A DNA stretch of 64,000 nt from Coptis chinensis (lineage: Eukaryota; Streptophyta; Magnoliopsida; Ranunculales; Ranunculaceae). This document shows, one piece after another, positions 35,078 to 47,640 of this stretch. Below the pieces are notes generated by a model. That model did not search any database, was not told where the DNA came from, and was given only the letters and a program-made list of their open reading frames with translations. Positions within the stretch are counted from its first letter, which is position 1, and every line of letters begins with the position of its first letter. The stretch is from NCBI GenBank assembly GCA_015680905.1, contig CM027382.1, forward strand, positions 25,145,501 through 25,209,500, given 5' to 3'. Both the position numbers and the translations under genes were made by a program.

Positions 35078-36407
35078 CTAGACTACTGACCAAACCTTGT
35101 GAAAATGGACTTTCAAGTTAACAAAAAAACATGACTGAATGGCATCTTATTCAGCACGCAGTTGACTCTGTCAAACATATTTATTGTCATATTTTGTGGA
35201 ATCAGGGGCCTATATTATGTTATAAACTGATTTGGGGTAACAGTTATATGAATAGTTGCAGTTACTCATTTCTGCACACTGCCACAAAGTTGCAAGCTAT
35301 AAACCCAGATATGATGTCTCTTAATGTATTAGAGGTATATGATGTCTCTGATATTAGTAACTGATATGATGTATTTTTCAACATGTTTTGTAATGTGTCT
35401 AACTATTGTGTATATTTTTATGTCTTGCAGGACTTTGAGGCACTTTCTAGCTTGACATCTTATACTCACACAAGGATATACAAGGCTTGATAGTTATTAG
35501 TCAATGATGTACAATGATATACAATTAGTTTGTTGTTTGTTGATTTGCATATACTAGAATAGCTTATGATTGTATCAGTTTTTGGAATGGTGAGTCGTGG
35601 ACAGATTTTGCCTACACTTCCCAGGAATTGTTTTTTTTTTTTTTTTGAGAAATTGCATTATCGTATTGTTCTTTTACTACTTGATACTTTGGTTAATATC
35701 TAGCCTTTTGGGGGCATCACTATGGTTGATCACTAGCCTTTTGGGGCATCACTATGGTTATTAGTCTTGAATTGACTGTATATTACTAGGCCTAGTTTTG
35801 GAGCTTTGAGTAACCAGGTCGGAGATGGTTGTAGCTAGCCCCCAGTTTGTAATAGAAGCAGCCCTTTGTGGGTGTTAATGTTGTTTAGCCCCAGTGTTGG
35901 AGCTTGATTGACATGTTTAGATGGCAATAACTTGTCCCAGTTTGGAGATGGCTATGGCTAGCCCCCAGCTTGATTAGCTTGCAATAAACTATAAGGGAGT
36001 GAACTTCCATTTTGCAATTCGAGCAACTCACTAGTTTGTAGTATATGCGAACTGTCGAGGAGGGAACTGCGTGCTTTGAATTGTTATATCTGATTCGGGA
36101 ACACTTAGTTGCTTCTCGATTTGGAATTGTTGATTCCTTGATTTGTTATTTCAATTAATGATGGATATGCTGGCAACCTTTTGTGTGTGGTATAACTCCA
36201 TGGCGAGCGAGCTTTTTAGATTGGTTGACATCATCGATCGCGAAGCTTTTATTGTGGTGGTGATGCGGGACGACCGACCTAGAATATTGATGTTCATTTA
36301 AGCTCCAGTGAACTGATGACAACCTATGCACAAGCTGAACTGACAGTGATTGTGTTCGAGTTGAATTGATAAATGGAATATTGGTTGTTTCTTCCAGGTT
36401 GTAGACC
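35078..36407. other. Continuation of the E3 target (CACTA flank), then unassigned repeats
   Basis: 35078 follows on directly from 19374 once E3 and one target copy are set aside. A 77-codon plus frame (35131-35364) matches nothing I know. An AG-bounded stretch at 35431-35490 may be a terminal exon. A 16-base T-run lies at 35631-35646. TAGCCTTTTGGGG.CATCACT is repeated (35703, 35735), as is GCTAGCCCCCAG (35835, 35960). I could not find a CACTA 3' terminus, nor the exact border with E4. Confidence 0.4.
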
Positions 36408-37110
36408 TGCTCTGACCTGACTTGAGGATGACTTAATCTGAGGATGACTTAATCTGAGGATGACCTGACCTAAGGATGAACTAATCTAAGGATGACCTGA
36501 TCTGAGGACAACCTGACTAGAGGATGAGCTGATATGAGGATGACCTGCTCTGACCTGACTTGAGGATAACTTGATCTAAGAATGACCTGACCTGAGGATG
36601 ACCTGACCTGAGGACAACCTAATCAGAGGATAAGCTTATCTGAGGATGACCTGATCTGAGGATGACCTAATTTGAGGATGAGCTGATCTGAGGATGACCT
36701 GAGTTGAGGATAACCTGATCTGAAGGCAACTTAACTTGAGGTTAAGCTTATCTGAGGATGACCTACTCTGACCTAACTTAAAGATTAGCTGATCTGAGGA
36801 TGACCTGACTTGAGGATAAGCTGATATGAAGATGACCTGATCTAAGGACAACCTGACTTGAGGATGAGCTGATCTGAGGATGACCTGATATGAGGACAAC
36901 CTGACTTAAAGATGAGCTAATTTGTAGATGAGCTGATATGAGGATAACCTGATCTGAGGACAACCTGACTTGAGGATGACCTGATCTGAGGATGACCTGA
37001 TCTGAGGATGACCTGATTTGAGGACGGCCTGACTTGATGATGCACTGATCTGATGGACAACCTGGCTGAGGACGACCTGGCTGAATGATTGATGTAGGAG
37101 GATCTGAGTT
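36408..37110. repeat. 16-bp minisatellite (about 40 copies)
   Basis: The unit is close to GAGGATGACCTGATCT with many variants. Because 16 is not a multiple of 3, all frames repeat every 16 codons. Long minus-strand frames (SSDQVILRSAHPQ-like) are by-products. A short isolated piece recurs at about 37368-37410. Confidence 0.88.
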
Positions 37111-38177
37111 AGATGATGCTGAGTTGTCAAATTGCACATTGATGGTACTAAAGTATCATGAGTTGGCGGATCAACACAAAGATGGCAAGTAATCGTGATC
37201 TTTAGCTAATTGGAGTAAGTTTGGATGCGTTTTGGTATTATGGCCATAACTTTGGCTATAGTCATCAGAATCACACGTGTAACCTCAATTCGGAAAGCTT
37301 TTAGCGGCGCATACGAGGTCAAAATCCACTATTTTCTCTTGCAAATTCACATTTTTCTATTTTTATCTGACCTGAGCTGATGATGCGCTAATCTGATGGA
37401 CGACCTGGCGGAAGTCTTTGCATGAGATCTAGCTTAGGTTTTGATATAACTCTGTGATGAGTTGTGCTGTTGTGCACTTCTCCTCATTGATATAGGTCCA
37501 TAGATTAGCATGCTCTAAAATTTCTGTTTGAGATTGGTTAAACCAACACCTTAGTTGACCTAGTAAAGATCGATCTATATGCTAGATTCCTGGATCTGTA
37601 TTGTCACCGATTCGCCGTAAAGGAACGTATGACATGGCGGTAGTTACAGCCCTCAGTCGGTACTAGATCGACTGCAAGTGATCTGTAAGTATGAAGTATA
37701 TCTTGTAACATAGAAGTGTGCACAGATTATCCGAACTAATCTAAAAATTAAAAATTAGTATAAATGAAGGATAGTTGAATGTAGACTTATCTCTTAGAAC
37801 GCTGACTTTTCGCTTGCTGCCATTGATAATCCACACCAAGCTTTGAGTTGTTCTTCTATGGGGGTTTTACCAAGTTTGGTGGGCTTAAGAAAATGGTTTG
37901 AATGTTTTTTCTCAAGAAGATGAACTGGCAGACGATGCCAATGTAGAAGTAGTATTTGTTCGAATGAACTCGGTTATGTCGAGCTGCCTGTAGGGGATTT
38001 TCTGAGTATCTCCTGATCTTCCTCTGTGCCTTATGATTAGGAACCTCTTTCTTAACAGAGAAAGGATGAGATGATTTTGAGTTTAGGGTTGAACCGCCTA
38101 GCGGCTGCCTACGTATCTCCTTGTTTATTTAGAATAATTAAACCCTATTTTGCATAGTTCCTAAGAGTGAATTCCTA

Positions 38178-38192
38178 TGGTTTATATAGGAA
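38178..38192 (-). promoter_or_regulatory. TATA box of E4 3' LTR
   Basis: On the minus strand CCTATATAAACC is the only strong TATA in this LTR. It is placed 460 bases after the LTR start. Confidence 0.6.
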
Positions 38193-38647
38193 GAGCTTTG
38201 AGAGTCCTAGGGTTAGGGTTAACCTCACCACTTGCAAGTTCCCTTCCATCTTTGGACTATACCTTCCTATTAGGAATCCTCTCCTTATGGAAGTATGAAT
38301 CTAGACCATATCTTATTATAGGTAGGTTTCCTTGTTAATCAGAATATCCCACCGTATATGGGAAGATTATATCTAAAAGATAACTCTTAAGATATGTCAT
38401 TACGATTCCTTCCTTATCATCAAAGATCGCCTTCTTCAGTTTCCTTCTGTTCAGGAACTGTCCATATCAGTTCCTAACGACACTACTTTTAGTTAATGAC
38501 GGGATGCTTACTAAACACTCATGATAAACATGAGATCACTTATTCATAGAACTGATCCGATGGCCCTCGTCTCATTCTGGACATCTATAGTCCTGGGTCA
38601 TTTCCCTCCCACATGTCATTTAGTTAATGACGGGAAATCCCCCTACA

Positions 38648-38664
38648 GATGCCCCCTCTCGTGC
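38648..38664 (-). promoter_or_regulatory. Polypurine tract of E4
   Basis: The minus strand reads GGCACGAGAGGGGGCAT next to the TGTAGGGG LTR start. It would be the plus-strand primer. Confidence 0.55.
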
Positions 38665-38874
38665 CATCTAGCACCTGGGCGCTTGAAGCGACACTACTTT
38701 TGGGTGCGAGAATCTTTTTCTTAAACAATTGTCGTAACTGCTTATAGGCTCAATTAATTAAGGCTTCTAAAAAGATGGCTCGAACAAACACGCCGTTTCC
38801 CAAAAAAGGTAATGATGGCAGTTCTATCCCGAAAAGACACAATGCTTGGGCTAATCGTAACCATCCATCTTATA

Positions 38875-38887
38875 TGTATATAAAGGA
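38875..38887 (+). promoter_or_regulatory. TATA box for the E4 antisense gene
   Basis: TATATAAAG (38877-38885) lies on the plus strand about 120 bases before the ATG at 39003. The distance leaves a leader of about 90 bases. It suggests the antisense frame has its own promoter, which the sequence alone cannot prove. Confidence 0.5.
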
Positions 38888-39002
38888 TCTGGTGAGAGAG
38901 CCTTCATTATCTCTTCCGCTATCTTTTCCCTATGTACTGAACCCCTTGATCTCCCGTTAGGGTTTAACTAAAACTTCAAACTTTATTTCTTTCTTTTCGA
39001 TC

Positions 39003-39584
39003 ATGAATCCCAACTGGTCACTTATAAACTTTAGGGATCTCTCCTCCCTGGAACTGGTCCGAGAGAAATTTCACATCCCTGCCGATATTGGTCTTGAGTG
39101 GGGGAGATTGTCTAATGAGTTCACCTACAAAGAAGTTGTGCTCATAACAATCGGTCAACTTAGGGCTGGGCTCACTCTTCCCCTCCAACCACTGTTAAGA
39201 GAATGTCTGATTCACTTCAATCTTGCTCATGGTCAAGCAGCACCCCTGTTCTACAGAACTGTCATGTACTCTGCCATACTAGCCAAGAAACATGGATTTG
39301 TTCTTAATCGTTGGGTGTTTGGATATTTTTATGAGGTCCGCCATATTCGTGACCAATCTTACTACTACCTCATGACCAAAGACAAGAATTCTCCTATCGT
39401 CTTTTTCGAAGGAAAGCATAGTGACGAGGGATGGGCTGATCACCACCTTCGAGTGTTGGGTGATGCATGGGACGTTCGTCCTCTAGATGCTGCTAGTGAG
39501 CCAGTGGGGATTCATGTTCCTAGAAAACACACTCATGTTACAACTAGTAAGTCTATTTTCTCATTAATTTTACAATCATCATAA
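39003..39584 (+). pseudogene. E4 antisense extra frame, part 1: Transposase_28-like ('putative gypsy type transposon') domain
   Basis: A plus-strand frame of up to 193 codons begins MNPNWSLINFRDLSS. It contains LPLQPLLRECLIHFNLAHGQ and YRTVMYSAILAKKHGF, the hallmark of PF04195-like proteins (LRFPLHPFLR...L...P.QL..N.WR). These extra genes are encoded antisense to gag-pol in Tat-group elements, and their function is unknown. A GTAAGT...TTAG intron-like stretch follows MTTS-type residues at about 39547-39622. The ATG at 39003 fits the TATA at 38877. It belongs to a broken element. Confidence 0.65.
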
Positions 39585-40412
39585 GAGTTTTTCGAATGAG
39601 TTCTTTTACTATTTTTCCTTAGATGACTCTTCCCCCTATAACCAATTAACTGCAACTAATGTTGCTATGGTGGACTTCATCAAGAAGATCCCTAAGGATC
39701 AGAGAATGCCCCGTGGGTGATAGTTCCTGACCCCACCCATCTCTTTGAATATTTCAACATGTCTTTATTTAGCCGGGGGCAAGTGCCAGCAGTTCTTCAG
39801 CAGATCTACTGAAGAATTGCTGGCACTTGCCCATGGCTTTTCCCCTTTTGGGATAAATACTGTGAATTCTAGGCACACAGTACTTCCTCATCCTGTGGAT
39901 TAGGATGTTGGTCTTCTTCCTCCTCCAGTTCAGGATGAATCCTCTTTGAGTACTAGAAGGAGAGGAAGCCGCAAAGAGAAGAGTTCTATGGCAACCTCCA
40001 ATGATGCTGCGACATCGGGTTCAGTTCAAGAGCCTAATGTCAGTGATGATTATATGATCACTGGCAGGAGCGGCCCTGAACTACCTCATGAACTTCTGGC
40101 TGCTAGCAATTTTAAGAGGGAAGTACGTGCATTCAATCGTTCAAAGTTGAAGAAAGCTGATCCTGCTCTTGCTTCTGATGTTACCCCACCAAGTAAAAGA
40201 TTAAAATTTTGCCATCTATCTGTAAATGAAGATACACTTTTCAAAGTTCCTGTAACTATTCCCCATTTTGGTAAGTCTTTTGAGAAAGTAGTTGTGCCCT
40301 TACCAGTTCCAAACCCTCCCATAGGTTCTGAACAGGCTGGTGACTTTGTGCTTTCGACTATTGATCATTCCCTCCCCGATGACCGAAAGGTGATGGGTGT
40401 CACTGAGACAAC
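39585..40412 (+). pseudogene. E4 antisense extra frame, part 2: charged linker
   Basis: The plus strand reads Ser/Arg/Lys-rich at 39946 (STRRRGSRKEKSS). At about 40020-40340 it reads DDYMITGRSGPELPHELL and PPSKRLKFCHL. It looks like a disordered linker following the Transposase_28-like domain. S3 interrupts the element at 40413. The short inverted repeat at 39780-39840 (GGGGCAAGTGCCAGCAGTTC and its complement) forms a long hairpin. Confidence 0.5.
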
Positions 40413-42057
40413 TGATAAGAGCCCAAAACTGTAGTTTTAACCCCTTAACAATCGTACTTTTAGACCAATTATGTGAATAATAAGTAAGAGTTAATCCGAC
40501 GTGTTTTATGCATTTCAGGCTTCAAAGTCCATTATGTGCATAAATGTGCCACTTTAGCGAGATAAAGGAGCAAAGGTCAGTTGATAAGGAGTTCTATGAT
40601 TAAAGGCCAATTTTCAAGAAGACAAAGCATCTGTAAAGCCCGGTCAAAAGATGAAAAGTCAAAGTCCACGCGGGCAGAAACAGTGCACAAAGTCAGTAGA
40701 ACTTCCGAAGACCATATCTTTGGACTCAGACCTCGGAATTGGGCCTACCTTACATCAAAATGACCGTCTCGGAAAGAGCTTTTCAATAGTCTAAGACTTG
40801 ACCTAATCAGAGGAGAAGAAGTGGACAAAACGTTTGTCGAAGCCAATTGCAGTTGAAGAGCCCATTTTGGACTAAAGAAATTGGGTTTTGGGCCCTATTT
40901 TTCGGCCCAAAACATGGCTCCAAGCCCATGCACGATTTTTGGATCTGAAAGTATAAAAACGAAAACTTGACTCTTTGTTAATGGTAGATAGTTAGGTTAG
41001 AAAATAAATTAGGTTAGGATAAGAAAAGTAGCCATTAAACCTTAGTTCTAGATCTAGTTTTAGATTAATTAATTAGTTTTTATTCTTGCTTTAAATTCAG
41101 TATTAAATTATTGTTATTGCTATTCATTAGATAAATAAAGTTAATTAGTTCTCCATAATCTAGTTTCATTTTCATTTATTTATTAGCTTAAATCCTTAGA
41201 TTTACTTATTTGTCATTATTAGTTTAATTCAATTATTGCATGAGTAGTTTCGAATTAAGTTTAAACAAGTAAAGTTCAAATCTTTATATTATGTCTTGTT
41301 TAGATTCCATGAGAAATGATAGTCTTATGATTCTCGGCTAAACCTCCATTAGAGGGGGTTGAAAAACCTTGATGAAGCTTGATTTCGATTAGCGTAGAAT
41401 AGTAGTAATTTCCCATTCAACTCTAGAAGTAATTAGTCCACCATGAGAATGGGGTTGAATACTTCACATGCTAGATGTTAGTTGGTAGAGATTACCATGA
41501 ACACTAGGGATTAGGAAGAACCAATTGTTCTGCGTAGCAGTTCAATTCGGATTACGACGATTCGTCGTTAGTAAATTAAGTCGAGTTAAGGTGGATTCAA
41601 ATCCCCCTAATTCCTTATCATTGAATCATTTTAGTTCATACCTTGTTATTTGAATTATCGCGTCTTGTTAGTATAAATTGAATCCGTAGTATAATCATAG
41701 AATAGAAATTTCACATAACACATTACTCTCACCATTGTTCTTTGTATTTGTTCAATTGAATTTGTTTAAGTCTTGAGAGTTAAGAGTGGAACGATTCCGT
41801 ACTCTATATATTGCATGAATATACATGTGAGAGTAGGAAATAAATTATTGATACCGTAAGAATAAGATTATAGTAATCTAATTGAGTTTTTTAATCTAGA
41901 CTAGCATGTTTTTGTAATTTAAAGGAAATCATGAACCTTTAATTGTTTATCAATTAAAGGTTAGAGTAAGAACCAGTAAAAATAAAGTTTTAGTTTACTT
42001 ACGTTTTGAGTTTTATCGTTCATTTCGTAGGTAAACTTTATCACTTTATGGAAATCA
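40413..42057 (+). repeat. S3: solo LTR of the E1/E5 family
   Basis: It starts TGATAAGAGCCCAAAACTG and ends TTTATGGAAATCA, 1645 bases. Perfect target copies ACAAC flank it (40408-40412 and 42058-42062). A TATA (GTATAAAAAC, about 40956) is visible. No internal region remains. It is one of the better preserved members of the family and useful as a reference for E1, S2 and E5. Confidence 0.92.
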
Positions 42058-42062
42058 ACAAC

Positions 42063-43081
42063 TGTTGTAACTATTGCTCTCCCCCCTCCTCAGTTTGGAG
42101 ATAGGAGGAGAAGGAGCAACGACATTTCCTTCTCGCCTCGATCTCCAGATTCTCCTGTAAGGGAGATGATCGTGGAGATGAGGTGGGGGCTGAACTGATG
42201 AACTTCCTGTTACCAACAAACACTCAATTAATGGTATTGATATCGCGCTTGGAGTTCTAGAAGCTGTCGCGACTTCCTGTTGATAAAGCTAAAGCCAATA
42301 TAGCTGGTAGTCTAGATCTGTCATTTCACAGATCTGCCATTTATCTTGCCAAGGTAAGACTTCCTTCTCTGTACAATGTTCTGCTTCTCTCATTGTGTTA
42401 CTTACACATCCTGTATTCTTTTTCAGTTAGTGAATAATTTCTTGGCTATGAAATAACCAATCTTTGCGACCTCAACCAGTATAGATGCTGATGACATAGC
42501 TACTGGCGAGCTGAACTGAGCAAGAGAGGCTGCTGAGAAAATGGCTGAAGAACTGTAAACCCAGGTAGACCAACTTTTGGCCAGAGAGAAGAAGTCAAAC
42601 TCTGGTTTCAAGAACATGAGAGAGACCATTTCCAACCTCCGAAAATTCTATAGACAAAGCCCAAAGAAGAGCTGACGAGGCTGCTTCTTGGAAAGTTAAA
42701 TTCTTGGAACTGCGTTCTTAATTTACCACTCTGCAAGCAAAGCATGACCAAGTCCAGGGGGAGCTTCACCGTAGGAATACTGAAATGAGAACCCTTGGCC
42801 AAGCCATTACTCATGCAAATGAAGTCATGACAGGCTATGAGAGGGCTCTCAAGGAGAAGTGTCTACATTTTGAAAAGAAGGCTGGTGATCTCTTAGCAGA
42901 GACCTCCAAGGTGGTCCAGGAGGTAAAGAAGAGGTCAGCTAATAATGCTATTCGTTTTGCTCTAAGAGTGCTTGATGTTTCTAAAGACTCCTTCATTACA
43001 GCCAGACAAGTTAAGTTTGAGGAGGTAATTGAGCCTACTTGGTATGTTTCTCAGGTGGATGATCAGGAGTGGGTAACCAAC
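42063..43081 (+). pseudogene. E4 antisense extra frame, part 3: coiled-coil region
   Basis: The plus strand at 42785-43081 reads AITHANEVMTGYERALKEKC, then FEKKAGDLLAETSKVVQEV, a long amphipathic helix likely to form a coiled coil. Such a coiled coil follows the Transposase_28-like domain in related plant proteins. E5 interrupts at 43082, and the last five bases (CCAAC) are its target copy. Confidence 0.5.
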
Positions 43082-44608
43082 TGATAAACGTAAAATAATT
43101 AGCTTACCTACGAAATGAACGATGAAACTCAAAACGTAAGTAAACTAAAACTAGCTTATGATGCTTATATGCTTATCAAAGATTTCTACTCTCAATCCTA
43201 TGAGATATAGTGGAGTAGAGTGATTCGTTCCACTCCTAGTCCTTCCATCTTTGTGTTATCACGTGTAATTACTCTACTTAAGGTCTAATGAGAGATTTAC
43301 GAAAAGGCAACTAGACTACGATGCAACTACCCACAAGATGCAACTAGCCGGTTATCAAAATAACTAAGAGAATGCTACGTTTATTCGATGATAAGGAGTT
43401 AGAGGGGATTGATTCCACCTTAACTTCGACTTAATCCTATTAACGACGAATTTAATCGTCAGTAATCCGAATGAGCTCAGCCATGAGAACAATTGGTTCT
43501 TCCTAATCCCTAATTACACATGGCATTCCTACCAATTCATAACTAGCATGTGAATGATTAAACCCATTCTCATGGTGAACTAATCGTTTTCTAGAGTGGA
43601 AAGGAAATTACAACGATTCTACGATAGTGGGAATCAAGCTTTCATCAAGGCTTCTCAACCCCTCTAATGGAGGTTTAGCGAGAATCATTACGCTAATCAT
43701 TTCGATTAAAGTTAAACTAAACATGATATAAAGAATTGAAATTTATTAATCTAAATTAAACAATAATTAAAATCTAATTAATAACTAAGAATTGAATAAC
43801 AAGTAGTAAATGAATCAGATCTAACACAAATGTAAATGACAAGAATCGAAATTTAACAACAAGCTATTTTATTAATCAAACTAATTAAGAGTAATGATTC
43901 TAATAGTTTAATCTAAAACAAGAATTGGATTTGAAATTAAACTTAATTAAAACAATTAAATCTAGATCTAGAAGCTATCCTAATGGCTACTTGCTATTCT
44001 AAGCTATCTACCATTAACTATCTACCATTAACTATCTACCTCTAACAAAGAGCTAAGCTTTTGTTTTTATACTTTCATATCCAAAAATCGTGCATGGGCT
44101 TGGAGCAATATTTTGGGCCAGAGAATCAGGCCCAAAACCCAATTCTTTCAGTCCAAAAAGGCCTCTTCAACTGCAGTTGGCTTCAATAGACTTTTCGTCC
44201 ACTTCTGCTCCTCTGATTGGATCAAGGCTTAGACCATTGGAAAGCTCTTTCCGAGCCGGTCGTTTTGACATAAGATAGGCCCCATTCCGAGGTCTGAGTC
44301 CAAAGATACGGCCTTCGAAGTTCTCACGACTTGTGTCTTTGTTTTACGCCAGTCGACTTTACAACTTTTGGCCGGGCTTTAGAAAGGCTTTGTCTTCTTG
44401 AATCTTGGCCTTTAATCACGAAACTCTTTACTAACCGACCTTTGCTCCTTTATCTCGCTAAAGTGGCACATTTTCGCACATAATGGACTTTGAAGCCCGA
44501 AATGCATAAAAACACGTAATCGGTGTTAACTCTTAATTATTACTCACATAATTGGTCTAAAAGTATGTCCATTACGGGGGTTAAAACTACAGTTTTGGGC
44601 TCTTATCA
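43082..44608 (-). repeat. 3' LTR of E5
   Basis: The minus-strand start TGATAAGAGCCCAAAACTG is at 44608 and the end ...TTTACGTTTATCA at 43082. A minus-strand TATA (GTATAAAAAC) lies at about 44067-44076. It matches S3 in reverse and the 5' LTR almost throughout, with a dissimilar patch near 43441-43490. Confidence 0.93.
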
Positions 44609-44650
44609 AACCACCCCCAAACAGCATTTTGCTTGTCCTCAAGCAAAGAT
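44609..44650 (-). promoter_or_regulatory. Polypurine-tract cassette 1 of E5 (at the 3' LTR)
   Basis: The plus strand reads AACCACCCCCAAACAGC, then GCTTGTCCTCAAGC. On the minus strand GAGGACAAGC precedes GTTTGGGGGTGGTT, which abuts TGATAAG. Confidence 0.85.
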
Positions 44651-46209
44651 GAGAAATTAGAATAAGTGACCAAAAATGGAGTTCTAACTACTCTCGTTTC
44701 GCTGAGTGCGATTGCATTGACCATATGCAACAAGGCCTTAAACCACTAGGAATTCCCTAGTGGACGAGTTATAGCCTCGTGAGAGTTTTCCAATGAAGGT
44801 ACTCACAAACTTCATCTATACTACAACGACTAAGAAATAAAACTATTGTTTCCTTATTCATGTTCCAAATTATCTATACCTCTCATTAGCAATGTATATA
44901 GAGTAATCAAGTCGAAACCTAAGCTAATATATGCATAATAATCAATCATCTACAATAAACATATATACAATGAGTAATACTATGAAATGCAATAGTGGGT
45001 CCGTTTCTGAGCTTCGGAATAAGCGGCCCTTAAGTAGGTTCTCACAATAATAGTCAAGATACAACACTCGATTTTTTTTCACTCAAGTTTCGGCTACTCT
45101 AGTGCTAGTGGGCACACTTTACCTTACAATCTCAATGACAACAAAGGAAGGCGGAGTTGATCAAACACATCTGCCACTTACTATCACACTAACCTATTCC
45201 TAATTGAGCTAGAGGTCTTTATTAGGTGTCAGGGGATTAGGAGATGGTTTAAGAAGGAAGGAAATGGATATTCAAAAGGACAAGTCTGAGATAATAGAGT
45301 CTTCATATTATGTAACTTAGAGAAAACCTTGTTATTTTCTTTTGCTTCTATACTTTGTTTCCATCCTTAGCCATATTTTTTTTTCTTTTTCTTTTTTTTT
45401 TCCTTTGGCTTTTGACTCCTTTTATTCTTTTTTTTTTTTTTTTTTTTTTTTTTGGAGTCTTTATTTATTTCTATTTTTATTTTTCTTTTCTTTGGATGGA
45501 AACTTCTTTTCTTTATTTCTCTGAAGCAACTAACTAATTTTTGTTTACACAGGTTTTTCTCTTCTTCTTTCTTCCTCATTCTATTCTCAGACTTATCTTA
45601 ATTGGGTAGGTTGAATATTATTTTTTTTTTTTTTTTTTTGTAACAGGGTAAAGGATTTGTGGTTTATGAAAGGCTAAAGAAAGGCTCAGAGGGGCGACTA
45701 GCGGAAAATAATTCATAGGTTTGAATTTCTGGCTATATCGATCCAAAGAGGGCCTAAATTCTCGCTTAGGATATGGTTTAGTGATCAAGCAAGTGGACGC
45801 GTGTGATATCTCTATCCGGATTTTACTTCTCCCTTGTGTCATTTCTCAAATGTTTTCATATAAGGCTTTAGGCTATATTCTCACAGGATTTGTAGAATAA
45901 GTACTCTAGCCTAGATTTCAGAAACTTACTGCTAACAATCATCGATACTCATGTAATATATTTATAAATAGATGCAAAGATTATTACCTACATATTAACC
46001 TATATTTCTAAAAATTATTCTGATGCAAAAGCTACGTGAGATTTCTAGATTGTTAAGAGCATAGAGAAGGAAAACAATACCACTATTCCTAAGTGTATAG
46101 CATGAACTTATTTATTTATATTTTTGAATTTTTAAAATTTTAACTAGAAAACAAATGCATATTAACTCTATCTATATCCTAACAGATGCCTTAATTACAC
46201 GTGTTTCTA
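44651..46209 (-). other. Non-coding 3' tail module of E5
   Basis: It matches the E1 tail (1-1030, opposite orientation) and the E3 tail. T-runs at 45430-45453 and 45620-45639 create spurious Phe-rich and Lys-rich frames. No credible gene is present. Confidence 0.7.
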
Positions 46210-46250
46210 TGCCCCCCCAAACAAGAAGCATGTGTTGTCCTCAAAGCATT
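46210..46250 (-). promoter_or_regulatory. Polypurine-tract cassette 2 of E5
   Basis: The plus strand reads GCCCCCCCAAACAAGAAGC, then TGTCCTCAAAGC. The same GAGGACA plus TTTGGGGG layout as at the LTR lies 1.6 kb inside, just after the end of env-like block B. Confidence 0.65.
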
Positions 46251-46439
46251 TAAATAAAGAGGGTAGGAAAAATACCATTGAAACGCGTGAAATTCAGGGA
46301 TATCTGCAAAACAAAGTTAGAACGTACTAATATAGGAGATAAAAACTGACGCGAACTCTATCGAAGTTCTACCCATTATGGGGTTAACAAGAATGAAATT
46401 GCTTGGGACATAAGCGGACACACTAACTAGAATGAAAAC

Positions 46440-47640
46440 TTACCTTATCTCCGCATTACTCATCATCTTACTCATCCTCTTCTTCCATAAAGAAGTAGGT
46501 TTCTTTTTTCTGCCATGCCATGATAATTTGCCGGGCTTCCGCCATTTATCATCTATTATTGCTAACCTATTAAGAGCCACTTGGTCCGATGGGGTGTAGG
46601 GTGCAACCTGATGAGGTTGTATCCTCCACCCTTGCCAAGTCATTACGGAAGGATCGAATAATACTATTGGTGGGTTGTACCGTGTCCACCGTAATCCAAT
46701 CCGCGGAAACGCGTGTACAAAAACAGGAAAGAAACATAAGCATAATACGGAAACTAGAACGGGCATAAGAAGGAACTTATGCCTCATGCTATGGGATCGA
46801 GCTAAACTAGACATCAAGGTTCGGGAAGGTCATGACACATACGCCCCGGTGGCTAAAGCAAGGAAAACGCTGCAAGTGGCATCATTCACAGAAGAAAAAC
46901 GTCATTCCCCTAAAATGTTTAGCATGATCCAAAACATAACAGTTCCTATGTTCATGGACAGACTACCAAAAGCGACGTTATAGTCCCCTTGGTCCTCGAT
47001 ACGGAAAATGCCTGCGCCGTATGACTCATGCAAGAACTCGTAAGTGAAGACATACATATTATCTACCCAATAGCACCATGGGTCTTGTATTTCAGTGGGC
47101 ATAGCAAGTCCAAGAACAAATGCTAGCAAGAACCCGTAATTTCCATTGGTTCATTATCAATGTTGATGGAGAACACTTATTCTCCATCCGGTCTTTCAAA
47201 GAAAATGCAGTTATCGTAAAAATAAGATGCTAGTGTTGGAGAATAAAGTGCATCGGTCTTACCATAAGTGGCTCCCCAGCCAACGATGTGATCGCCTCAT
47301 GAAAACCAAGCACCATAAGTAGTGCTTTGGAACAAATCTTCGAAAAGATCGTTCGGTATCAATGTTGGAGATGTCATCTCAAACTTACGCTCTGGAATAG
47401 CTGCGAATGATCCGGATACTTCCCGCAGAAAACTGGAAATTTTTTAGTCCACGGAAGTCGTATGAAAAGCGCCTCGAATAGTTGGAACTTCCAGTGTTTG
47501 GAGGGCTGGTCGCCAGCCAGCCATTCTGCGAAAAGTCGCTCGACAAAAATTCAGAAAAAATATGCAGAGCGAGTGCGGCTCTTCCGTAGAAGCCTTGAAA
47601 GCGGCTTCGGAGTTCTTTGAAACTCGGAAAATGAGCCAAA
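46440..47640 (-). pseudogene. E5 env-like block B
   Basis: The minus-strand segment at 47129-46902 (YNVAFGSLSMNIGTVMFWIM) corresponds to the E3 segment MTMNVGTAMLFILLNIMGDW. The segment 46817-46440 begins with a hydrophobic stretch (FLLMPVLVSVLCLCFFPVFV) and ends with a basic KKK/RWRKPGK tail. It has the position of the Athila env-like gene. The function is unknown and it is a fossil. Confidence 0.5.

Larger units (their letters stand above)
36408..38647 (-). repeat. 3' LTR of E4 (left limit uncertain)
   Basis: Its minus-strand start, TGTAGGGGGATTTCCCG at 38647, follows a purine tract (GGCACGAGAGGGGGCATC). A minus-strand TATA lies 460 bases inside (38181-38188). The block includes the minisatellite at 36408-37110. 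The left end was not identified because the partner LTR is outside the window. It may extend as far as about 35650. Confidence 0.55.

Noticed and set aside
36408-37110. Looks at first like a CRISPR array or a repeat-protein gene
   Set aside because: Units are contiguous 16-mers with no unique spacers. The long frames arise because the repeat has few stops. It is a plant minisatellite.
45342-45842. Phe-rich and Lys-rich frames on both strands
   Set aside because: They are translations of T/A homopolymer runs in the non-coding tail of E5.
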